Positions 46,464-58,917 of a stretch of 64,000 bases of DNA are shown in pieces (the stretch's first letter is position 1; each line of letters begins with the position of its first letter). This stretch comes from Powellomyces hirtus. Lineage: Eukaryota > Chytridiomycota > Chytridiomycetes > Spizellomycetales > Powellomycetaceae. The position numbers were made by a program, and so were the translations under genes. Under the pieces are notes generated by a model. It saw only the letters and a program-made list of their open reading frames with translations, was not told the DNA's origin and did not search any database. Where the stretch lies: positions 124,001 to 188,000 of the forward strand of contig JAHLKG010000015.1 in the NCBI GenBank assembly GCA_025526995.1. The letters are read 5' to 3'.

Positions 46464-47824
46464 CTACAGAGGTCGTGGCGATACACCCGTGTCGCCAATA
46501 TTCACGACCGGTTTCGCTGGATCGACATGTCCCGCCAACTGACGCGTCAGCCGGATCATGCTCTCGATTTCGTGGTCTTTGGCTGGACCGTGGGCTTGCC
46601 ACCGCACCCGACCCTCGGCATCTACTAGGTTCGCCCAACCCAGGACGGTGTTGGTCATGCCAGCGGCCCGGCGAGCGTCTTGTATGGATTTGTAGTGGAG
46701 GAGGTAGTTTGCCTGTCATGGCCACAGAGTGCTTCAGCACGGGAATTTTCTATAATGAGTGATGAGGGTTTGGTGTGGGTTCCTTACCTGTCGTTCTTTC
46801 GGCACTCTGCGTCGTACGAATGGAGTCAACAGTCGAAGTATCGGTGCTTTCAACCAGTTTTCCTCAACGTTCAACTGAACGAGTTGTACGTCGCCAGCCT
46901 CTTTGAAAGCATCCATAAACGGTTCTGTATACGTGTTGACATGTGCCTGCATGCTGTGCATTAGAAATCTGATCTTGCAGCACGTATGTCAGAGGGGTCC
47001 GGGCCCACACACATACCTCTCCAAAAGCAGAAAACATGAATGTGACGAGGGTCGCCTTCTTCCCTCTCACGAGTGACAGCACGTCGGTTGTTTGCCCAGT
47101 CAGGGATTTCGTTGTTGGGTTGGGTATCATGGGACTACCCTGGGCCTTGCGTATCCGTTTCGGCGCCTCCCATAGTTTAGCTCCTTTCCGAGCAGCCTCC
47201 TTGTAGTCATCCCAGTATCCGTCGCGGAAGGCTTGTTTAAGTAGATCCTCTCTTTCTTTCAGATTTTCGTCCAGGTCCAGGTACTTGTCCATCCGCTTCT
47301 GAAGTTTGGGCGTGACTCTGGAGGATTGGCCCAGTTCGCGTTTGATCCGTTGAGCTTCTTCGAGCTGCTTCCTTTGCTCTTGTAGCTTGTCATCAAGACC
47401 AGACAGGAATCCCGGCCTACACAGTCAAATATCAGCATACTTTTCAGAGTGCCGCCCAAGCAGCTGCGTCTCCAGTCCTCTATCTTCCGTACTTTTTCTT
47501 GTCTTCCGCAGCTGCCGCAGGTATCGTCGTATCCAGCGGTCCCGCAGATGCAGCCTCTTTTGCCTTGCGAGTAGCTTCCATCTCTTCCACTTCTCGTCGC
47601 AGTTTCGCTGCAAAACTTTTTAGCAATCCGGCGCTGGCTGGCGCAGGAGGAGGAGGGGTTGGTGGGGTGGCATTGTCGGCTTCTGCTTCTTCTTTAGACT
47701 TTGGCGGCATGGGCGGTAGCGGTATCTTTGGTGATGGTGGTGCTGCAAACCCCCGGCACTGACCCGCCAGTGCACGGGCCGAGCATACCCATGTTCTGCT
47801 TCGAACTGCTGTCGGAGATATCAT
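46464..47824 (-). CDS. ATP10: Atp10, mitochondrial F1Fo-ATP synthase assembly factor
   Basis: Inner-membrane/matrix chaperone for subunit 6 of the ATP synthase. Four exons close in frame: 47824-47493, 47416-47017, 46946-46788, 46712-46464 (379 aa). The Arg/Ser-rich, acid-free start (MISPTAVRSRTWVCSARAL) is a mitochondrial presequence. A Pro-rich linker and a coiled-coil segment (DKLQEQRKQLEEAQRIKREL) lead into the thioredoxin-like ATP10 domain with TLVTFMFSAFGE, VNTYTEPF, VQLNVEENWLK and NTVLGWANLVDAEGRVRWQAHG near the end. No CxxC is needed in this family and none is seen. Confidence 0.9.
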
Positions 47825-48011
47825 CTTGCACCTTGATCTTTAAGCCCAACGAACTTCTCGGAGGTTTTGACAGGGCAGCGAGTGTCACGAGACCTGCGGA
47901 GGCTGTGCATTTGATATCGCACGCGTAACTCATTCGCACTTGAGACTGACTGCAACTATCGCTGTCGTTTTTATCTCGCAGTCAGAATTTGGAGCGTACA
48001 TTCCTCTCAAA

Positions 48012-50455
48012 ATGAGCACTACAGACCCACAAGCACTCGTATACGAGCGCCACATCCAGACCTCGATAGATCACGCAGATTATGACAATGCCCTCTTCCT
48101 AGCGGAACGACTGGTGGCGTGCTTTCCAGAGTATCCCCGAGCCCCGTACCTCCATGCCAAAGCATACTATCACAACAACCAGAAGCAAGCCGCGTATCGG
48201 ATTTTAGAAGGACAAACCTATTCGCCTTCGCAGTATCTCTTTGCCCGATGTTGCTTTGATTTGGATTTGCTGCAAGAAGGGGAGCAGGCCTTGCAATACA
48301 TTCTGCAAAGCGTCAAACTCGAGAAATGTAACGATGGCAAAATGGACTTGGACGGAGTGGAGCTGGACTATGTACATTGTCTCCTTGGAAAGATCTGCAA
48401 GTAAGAGAGCGGAGGATTCAGCCATGCATCACTCTGCGTCAGTTTCTTACGCGCTTTGGAAACAGGCGAGCTGGTAAACGGGATGAGGCCAAGCGCGCCT
48501 TTGAGAAAGCACTGACGCTGAATCCGTTCCTGTGGACCGCTTATCAGGGGCTGTGCGAACTGGGTAGATAGAGTGACGTCTCAACCAATCTCTATGATTG
48601 ATCCTTACTCACAACGAACTCTTTCAGGTGGAGCTCCTGAAGCCGATGATGTTTTTATACTTGGGTATGCAGATGTTGAACGCATAAGCGACATCCATTC
48701 AATCTGACAATCCGACCATTTCAGGAAATCGGTTGAGCCTCCAGTAAAAGAAGCAGCCAGGGTACACAACATATATGAGCTTTCAACCGGGAATAGATAT
48801 TAACCTTCATCATAGTCGAAAGAAGAACAAAAGACTTTCAAGATGGAACTCCGGAGTAGAAAGCGATGTTACGATGGAGCAACGAAAAGAGAGAACGGGA
48901 ATAGCACCGAGGTAGGGGCCTCACAAACACGCAAAGGGTCTACCCGGACGATCTCTAATTCCCGAACAGACTGAAGAGCTTTCCGCTCAAGCGGAACGAT
49001 CAATGGCCGCGGCTAACTCGATACTACAAGAACTGCAGCTTCTTGGGAAAGCTTACCGCTGCTTGATGAAGTACGAATGTCGCGAAGCGCTTCAGGCGTT
49101 CTCGGAACTGAGCGAAGCTCACTTGCGGACCGCATGGACACTGAGTCAGGCATGTGTTCATCATTGTTTATATTTACTACCCGTGTTTGGCCGCTGATGG
49201 AACAAGCGTTCATACAGGTTGCGCGTGCATATTATGAGATTGCGCGGTATCCAGAGGTAAGAAAGATGTGGTGCGAAATCTCCAACATCGTAAAGCTGAT
49301 AGTGTTGTTTTAGGCTGCGCGTTATTTCCGTGAAGCTAGGGAACTGGAACCATGGCGATTTGAGGGACTGGATCTGTATGGAAGTTGCTTATGGCATATG
49401 CGAGAAGAGGTAGAACTGGCGTTCTTGGCCAAAGAAATGGACGTGAACGATCGACTGGCTCCGCAGACATGGTAAACCGCGCATGAGGGCCACTCTCTCG
49501 ATTCCTTTCTGACATGTGCGCAATCAAGGTGCATTGTAGGAAATCTGTACAGGTAGGCTTTTATAACACTCATTTTAGAGAAGACTTTGCCTTAGTTTTC
49601 CTTGTCTATGCAGTCTGCGACAAGAGCACGACCTAGCCATCAAGTGCTTCGCAAGGGCAATCCAGTTGGATCCATACTACTACTACGCGTATACACTGAC
49701 TGGATTCGAATACAAAATGAAGGAAGAGCTCGATCAAGCCGTGGAGTATTTCCAAAAGTCTAGTCGAATTGAGCCACGGCCATTCAACGCTTGGTGAGTA
49801 CAGTACTAATAAGTTAAGTAAGGTCAAGACTGTCGTTTGCTGACAATTCGCGCAGGTTTGGATTGGGAGAGATTTTCTACCAGCAGGAAAATTATGGGAA
49901 TTCCCATTTCATGTTTGAGAAAGCGGTCAGCATCAACCCCAGAAATCCGATAGTCCATTTCCATCTGGGAAGCGTGAGTGGAAAAATGGGGTCTTTTTGT
50001 CATGGATGTGTTTCGGATACTCATCGCGTTCCTCTCTGCATTGCACTAGATTTTGCAAAAGCTTGGGGAGGAAGAGAAAGCGGTTGCCGCGCACCAGCAG
50101 GCTGTGAGGTTAGACCCCAAGAATCCTCTGTACCGCCTCCGACTGGCATCTGCGTATGCAGACTTCAAGCGATATGAGGTATGGGTTTGCTCGGTTGGGT
50201 TTGAGTCTCTACACTTTCATTATTTACCAATAATCGCGGTTGTGCATTTTTTTTTAGGAAGCGCTCGCAGAATTACAACCCCTCGAAGGATTCACGCAGA
50301 TCGAAAGTAACGTCTACCTTCTCATGGGAAACGTCTACAAGGCGCTTGGAGACACGAAAAATGCATTGATGGCATATACCAAAGCGAGAGACCATCGCAC
50401 CTCCCGCCACGATGTGATAAATGAAGCCATTGGTACTATTCGCGTCATGGAATGA
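48012..50455 (+). CDS. CDC27: APC/C subunit Apc3/Cdc27 (TPR protein)
   Basis: Scaffold of the anaphase-promoting complex that binds activators through TPR superhelices. Thirteen exons close in frame: 48012-48400, 48466-48563, 48628-48664, 48725-48761, 48816-48911, 48970-49149, 49218-49256, 49314-49471, 49529-49552, 49614-49793, 49856-49973, 50050-50178, 50258-50455 (560 aa). N-terminal dimerisation TPRs with DYDNALFLAERLVACFP; a short basic linker in exon 5; then at least seven C-terminal TPRs (such as AIKCFARAIQLDP, EYFQKSSRIEP, FEKAVSINPRNP, AAHQQAVRLDPKNP). The linker is far shorter than in animals and yeasts, giving a small protein. The intron after exon 6 starts with GC. Confidence 0.92.
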
Positions 50456-51924
50456 TTTGTGCTAGTTCGGGTTTATCTCACATTTGCTTTCCTTTTTTGG
50501 TTGAGTAGAGCTTTTATACTCGTCTTCGGATGAATCAGGTGAGATTGGCGATGCAGTTCGAGAACTTTACTTCTTTGGATTTTGACAAATTTTGATATTA
50601 TCTAGAGAATCTTCTGGATGTGGCCACTCCAAATCAATAGCACTGGGTCTCAATCACATAATGACTACGGCTAGATTGCTTTTTTGTGAGCATTGATCAA
50701 CACTAGAAGTTGAGGTACAAATTTCACACGTATCCGCCCTCGACTCAACGAAATTACATGGGGTGAGAGCTTCTAGTGGGTTCACACCATATTGCGCGCT
50801 GCAGATCGGACGCTCAGTCTCCCCACTGCCTGCCATCTGTATATGGATGGCACAGGCCGCTTGCCAGTTGTTCAAATAGACTGTACTCTCCCGAGGCCCA
50901 CCTCAGTGACCGATGCCATTCCCTCCCAAATACAACCTTATGCAAGCAAACTGTGATTGACTTCCCTTGCCTTGTGAAGCTTTCGTGGGGATGTGTGACG
51001 TTGTGTAAATGCACTTCTCGTGCTTCATGAACCACTTGATGTACTTACTCAGAGTGTCCCATCCCCGAAATGCTAGTAACAGCTTTTTCCACATCTTGCT
51101 CAACTTGGATTGCTTTACCCAGTGTCATCCTTCTATTTTTTCCTTTAGAATGATAAGCGTTAGCAGCTCACCAGGGTTCCGGATCATCCACGTGGTGTGT
51201 CCGCTGCACCCACAAAGAGCACCCACAAAGGAGCCAGTCTGCAGGCCAATCGTCGCATCATGGACATACCCGTGGTGTTACGAAAAGAGACAATACGATA
51301 AAGTTGCTTTCGTTCTCGGTGCGAAATATGTTCCCTCCAACTCGGCTAAAATTGAGACTCGTCCAATCGCATCCCATTGTACGCCGTGCCCTGCTGGAGC
51401 AACTCCATCGATTCTTCACAACGATGTCCTGCGCTCCTTGGTTCATCTGACTACCGTTTGTCGTACTGCTCACAAACACAAGCACAAGCCTGCTCTCCCA
51501 GGCAAGAGTATCTACGGAACCAGCCAGCACAGAACCGGGATACATTCACCGAACACAGGGTGGCCTGTCGGTCCCTTCAATATGAGCCACGCTCCAAGGC
51601 CAAAGCAAGTTGCCAGTGCCCCGGTTGCAAAAACAGAAAGCACATTTCTCCGGGAGTGGCTATTCATTCATGGGACCCCGAAGGATACTTTGCCACGCGT
51701 TTTTGGCCCGCACGTTTTTTACGCGTATTCTTGCATGGAGGTTGCAGGAGAGGTTTTGACTTTGTACCTCCGATTAGCACCGATTGAGAAAATGTTCAAT
51801 TGATGGTTCCAATACGTTTTGTAATGTGAAGGAATCAAGGTGGCCTGTAAGTTATGGGTAAAGGGGAGGGTCTACATTATTGCCTACAGGTTATCTTCAG
51901 TGTCTATAAATGCGGGGGTGTATA
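50456..51924. other. Long 3' flank with one unexplained ORF
   Basis: A 264-codon plus-strand ORF spans 51009-51803, and an overlapping frame (51377-51787) is also open and contains CQCPGCKNRKHISPG then a Trp/Phe-rich segment. Neither resembles a known family, composition is not convincing and no intron structure was found. It may be a decayed gene. No CDS called. Confidence 0.3.
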
Positions 51925-53982
51925 TTATTGGGTTTGAGAGTATCGTCCACCCGCGTTTCCATATATATCGGGACTGGACATGGAACGTCTCAACCAGCTG
52001 TCGGTTCTCCTGTGACCGCCAACGAGTGGAGGGTTTACAATGGTGGGATTGTGTTGCATCTGCGGTTGTGTCGGGGTCGTTTGGAGTAAGGTGCTGTTGT
52101 TGAGGTCTAGTGGGGCATATGCAAGGTTTGGTGGGTAATTGTACGGCCCAGCCGCTTGAGGCAAGAGAGGCGAGGCGAGAGGAGAGGTGAGATGCAACTG
52201 CTGCAAGCTATCGGTGGTGGTGAACAGGGCAGCTTCGATTTCAGCCATCTGGCGTTGTTCTTGGGTCGCCCACTCGTATTCCGAATCGAGCTCTGTTCTG
52301 CTGCTCCATCCGTCGTCCGAGTCGGGCTCCAGCTTGATGTACGGCTGGTTGGTGGTGTGCACCAGCGGATGAGGTGTGGTGTCCATGTGACTGAATGCAA
52401 GTTCAGAGGAACGGCTAGGGTCGTTCATTGATAAGAAGGTTCGATGATGTTCGTCTAGGAATTGATTAAAGGTTTCGCCGTTGAGGGTGAATGTGGATGT
52501 CAAAAGAGGAGGAGCGGATGCCGGGATGTGAGGTGGTTGTGGGAAGCGTGCGGGTGGTTCATTGAAGAAGTCGTGATTGGGCGGATGCTGGTGCTGCTGC
52601 TGCTGTTGCTGAGGAAGATATTGATACTGATGTTGCTGTTGATGGTATTGGTGGTGGTTGTCGTCGTGTGCCGGTGACGGAATGGAGAGTGGAGACGGGG
52701 TCTCAAACAGATTGGTCGGTACTTGCACTTGAGGAAGGTAGCCGCTCGGCTCGTCAACAAATGACGATGTCTCACTGCCATACTGCGCGGAATATGATTC
52801 AGGCATTGATATCGTTGTTGCCGGTGGTTCACGAGGATCAATGACGGAATGTCGCCTGCTGACGACACGGGAGGGGAAGTACGGGTGATGCATGCGCTTG
52901 GACGATGTTCCAACGTATCCAGACTGCAGCGCCGGGGAGGCGTCCGGGGACCGCAACAGACTCGGCCGGCGAGTGAAAGATGGCGACGGTGGTGGTGGGA
53001 CGGCAAATGTGGGGTTTGGAGGGAATCGTGGTGCCAAGGATCCTCCATAATCTATTGAGCGGGATCTAATTGGTTGACCTGAAGGGAAGGCACTGTGGGG
53101 ATGAGTTGAGGACAAGTAGCCCGACGGTTGATGGATGTCCGGGAGAGAAGCGTGGCGACATGCGGTGTTGACAGTCAGTTGCGAGCCTGCAGCCGGCCGC
53201 AGTCGCTGCACTTCTCTGGGCGCTGAGGTATGTGGTTTGAAATTGGTGAAGACGGTGTTCAATATCGCGTTCAGAACTGGAGGTGCGGCGTTGATCGGAT
53301 CTTGCGCCGCCTCGCCGTCGGAGGGCTCAGCACATTCTGTGATGGTTGGTGGGATGGAGTGTTTCTGACTGGCGACGGGAGTGGTGACCTCCATGAATGC
53401 GCTGACGGAGTCGGTAGAAGCTGTCGAACCTCGTCGCGATTCAAGCTTTGTTTTAGCACGTCGGTTTTGAAACCAGATCTGAACGGCCCGTGGAGTCATT
53501 CCCAAAGTCTGCGCTAGCTTTGTTCGAGCAGGAGGTTCTGGCATGGGATTTTCCGCGAAAGCTTCGAGTAAGATGTTGAGCTGTTCGGATGAAGTCCGCA
53601 CACGTTTCTTCCGCGGCATCAGTTCATCTCGCTCGATCTGCTCTCTGAGTGATTCCATCGTTTCATTGACGAAGCGGATGCCGCCGCTGTCTGAGTCAGA
53701 GAGCGATGACGCCCCGCCGTCCCGGTCATCGTTCGTCGGTTGCTCGAGGAAAGTAGCGTTCCTGATGCTGTCATGAGTAAGATACGGATTGGTGGCAGAA
53801 TCACCATCATGGTAGTCGAAGGCAGATAGTGCTGGAGAGTGTAAAGCCGAATTTGGTGATGAGATCGAGCTGTGAACAGGAGCGCTCAACGCTCCTGGAT
53901 GATGCGGGTCGGCGGTAGGCAACTGCAGCGAAAATGCAGGCAGGCCCGTTCGGCGCTCGTGGAGGTACGCCGAATCGGGCAT
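51925..53982 (-). CDS. Homeodomain transcription factor
   Basis: Single exon, 685 aa, nuclear DNA-binding protein. The homeodomain is at about residues 123-182: basic arm MPRKKRVRTSSEQ, helix 1 LNILLEAFAENP, and recognition helix RAVQIWFQNRRAKTK with invariant Trp, Phe, Asn, Arg. It is a typical 60-residue homeodomain, not a TALE type. The rest is long and disordered: Ser/Pro-rich, with Gln/His runs (about 480-530), acidic patches near the C-terminus (LEPDSDD, LDSEYEW) that could activate, and several RRxS sites. The frame opens upstream of 53982, but MPDSAYLHERR is the first ATG. Resembles basidiomycete/mucoromycete homeobox factors of unknown target. Confidence 0.9.
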   Translation of the reverse strand: MPDSAYLHERRTGLPAFSLQLPTADPHHPGALSAPVHSSISSPNSALHSPALSAFDYHDGDSATNPYLTHDSIRNATFLEQPTNDDRDGGASSLSDSDSGGIRFVNETMESLREQIERDELMPRKKRVRTSSEQLNILLEAFAENPMPEPPARTKLAQTLGMTPRAVQIWFQNRRAKTKLESRRGSTASTDSVSAFMEVTTPVASQKHSIPPTITECAEPSDGEAAQDPINAAPPVLNAILNTVFTNFKPHTSAPREVQRLRPAAGSQLTVNTACRHASLPDIHQPSGYLSSTHPHSAFPSGQPIRSRSIDYGGSLAPRFPPNPTFAVPPPPSPSFTRRPSLLRSPDASPALQSGYVGTSSKRMHHPYFPSRVVSRRHSVIDPREPPATTISMPESYSAQYGSETSSFVDEPSGYLPQVQVPTNLFETPSPLSIPSPAHDDNHHQYHQQQHQYQYLPQQQQQQHQHPPNHDFFNEPPARFPQPPHIPASAPPLLTSTFTLNGETFNQFLDEHHRTFLSMNDPSRSSELAFSHMDTTPHPLVHTTNQPYIKLEPDSDDGWSSRTELDSEYEWATQEQRQMAEIEAALFTTTDSLQQLHLTSPLASPLLPQAAGPYNYPPNLAYAPLDLNNSTLLQTTPTQPQMQHNPTIVNPPLVGGHRRTDSWLRRSMSSPDIYGNAGGRYSQTQ

Positions 53983-55068
53983 CAAGTTGAGAAATCCCCG
54001 GATAACTTTGTTTTGAGCGGGATATGAAAGGAGGGGGGGGGGGGGGGGGCGGGCAAGTTCCGATTCGGGGATTGGGCTGTGCGCGGTTAAGTATAGTAGC
54101 CGGGGCGCCGGGGGAGGAACTTGACTGAACTTTGCGCCCCGCGTACAAAACAAGCGTGGTGGAAGTGTAAAAACGAGAGTGGAGGTTCCGGAGTCTGCCC
54201 CGTGGAAGAAGCAAGGGGTGTCTTACTCCAAAACAAAATAAATAGATAAATAAAAAATACGAACAGCGGGAGAGGGGGGAGGATGTCAAAGAGGGCGATT
54301 TGTGCAGTCGAACTGTTGATGATATACCTTTCTTCTTTGCGTGCGCAATGTGGGGGGACCAAGTCGCACTAGTATGTGGATTGGTTTTGAGCGAGCAAAG
54401 TGATGGGCCTTACCCACTGCAGTGTAGAAGTTCAGTAAGAGGCGGAGTTTCAACCCCGCCTTAGATCTCCACCCAACACGATATCGCTAAATCTTTTCCA
54501 CGATGACCCGCAAGCCTCGCCAGTGCTACTGAAGGGAATATGCTCCAAACTTCAGCCACACAAGTCATTTTCTCCACGACGCTATAAGTTGTCTTTTGCG
54601 CCGGTTGCTACCAATGTTCCTGCCCTCCCCTTTTCCCCATGATTCAGCCATGTGCGATTCGTACACAACTTTTTCCACCCGTTCGTAAGCGGTGGACAAA
54701 AGGAGGACCGAGAAATGAGACTCTCGCCGGCCACATCGGAAACTTTTTGATCGCCGCAGATGCAGCCGCCGCACCAAGGTCCCCCCACGAACCTTCAACC
54801 CTCGGGCAAGGCTTTTCTGAACGCGCGGCACCATTCAATTTCGCACTCTTGTGGGATCCGTCACACCTTTTTTGCACACACCTTTGCGCACACGTTTTCA
54901 CACCCGTTTGTGCGCGCGACGCGACTGGACACGTGAGATCATGTGAGGAAAATTGACGGTGCAAATATTTTTGCTTCTGCTGCTGACAAATCCTGTCAAA
55001 CCAACCAGCTGTCTCACCGTTAAACCTAAAAACAAAAAGGTCGACTCAGCCTATCGCCATCTTTAATA
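53983..55068. other. Divergent intergenic region with G17 tract
   Basis: 5' flanks of the homeodomain gene (minus) and TRM61 (plus). G homopolymer at 54033-54049. No gene seen. Confidence 0.5.
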
Positions 55069-56436
<1,368 letters not shown>

Positions 56437-56581
56437 TGCAAGCATGCATAAAACCTTTATTCTTAGTTCTAGACAAATGCATCTATAGCTATTGCATCAC
56501 GAAGATATGGTGTTAGAGAGCAAACTAACACACTACCTATGTACAACAATGTTGTTCAAAGCGCGTACAAGCTTGCTTGCT

Positions 56582-57863
<1,282 letters not shown>

Positions 57864-58917
57864 TCTTGTTATGAGATGGTGTTTGATGCAAGCTGAGAAA
57901 GTGGAGGACGATTGAGGGATGGACGGCGACGGGGGCGGAGAGCACGCGGAAGCGGTGATCAAATACGAAATACGCGCCTCGGCTAATTAGAAGCCTTGAT
58001 GGGTAAAATCGGCACTTTCTCACATGTCGCTATTTTTGGAGCAGCGCAAGACAACAAGACTATTGTAAAGCGACTATAGTCCTGTCACTGATACCCGCGC
58101 ATGGTCTCACCTCACCGACCTCGTCACTAAAGGTGCTGAAGACTACAGTAGCTCCCTACCGACAATCCTGCCGCAGCTAACCGTTCCGCCCGCTGGTTGA
58201 ACCGCCTCCACACCAACTACCCGTTTCAGCGGACTGCCATCTCAGGCCACCAGGACCTAGAAATTTACGCGTCAGTTGTTCCCCTGACCTGCATCCCCCG
58301 TACGCTACACCCCCGCGTCCAACCGCCCACTCAATGGGACAGCTTGCAACTGTTGCCCCTCCGGTGCTACCATCCAACATCCCCAAACCCTACCATGCCG
58401 CGACTTCCGCCATGCGAACCTTGGATCCGGAGATCTAGGTCCTCTCTTGTTCTCAAAGGGGAGAAAGGGATCAGCACAAGACTAGCAGCCACTGGCGCAG
58501 TCTCGCCCGTGTCTGACTCTGTGGCACCGCTGCAAAAGAGTAGGCGACTCAGGGTCCTCCTATAAAAGAGGACCCTCCCCCACCCCTTTAGTTTTAGGCA
58601 TGCCTTCTGTCACCGAGAGTCCCTCGTAGTCAGCATAGTCATATACTCAAACAGAGACTTAGTCCTTCTATTGACCAGTCCAGCCGAGACCCTCTCAGCC
58701 TGCTCCTGACCCCGTCTCCACCTACAGAGACGCAGTCGCCCTTCCCACTGACTCTAATCTAAGACCATACCACTAAACACCAAATCCCCTCCGCCCACAC
58801 TCCGTGGACTCCACCTCGGGAAAGACTCTATGTTAGTCTCTTCTTTGGAGTCTTGCCCCGACCCAAGGCACAACCGATCTCGTGAATCTCAGTCCGACGC
58901 CGGACCCTTTCACAGTT
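57864..58917. mobile_element. LTR-like sequence (possible solo LTR), uncertain
   Basis: No cellular gene. From about 58160 to 58917 the plus strand is pyrimidine-rich with a core CTATAAAAGAGG box and a leader full of CTC/GTC repeats, ending next to the 3' end of the Rix1-like gene. This looks like the promoter/R-U5 part of a retrotransposon LTR. Clear TG..CA ends or target-site duplication were not found, and no gag/pol coding is present, so this is a suggestion only. Confidence 0.3.
58551..58576. promoter_or_regulatory. Perfect 9-bp hairpin with TATA box in its loop
   Basis: AGGGTCCTC at 58551-58559 pairs with GAGGACCCT at 58568-58576; the 8-nt loop CTATAAAA contains the TATA motif. In the LTR-like region. 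Confidence 0.6.

Noticed and set aside
58197..58565. 122-codon plus ORF in the LTR-like block, considered as gag/pol remnant
   Set aside because: No zinc knuckle, protease, RT or integrase motif visible.
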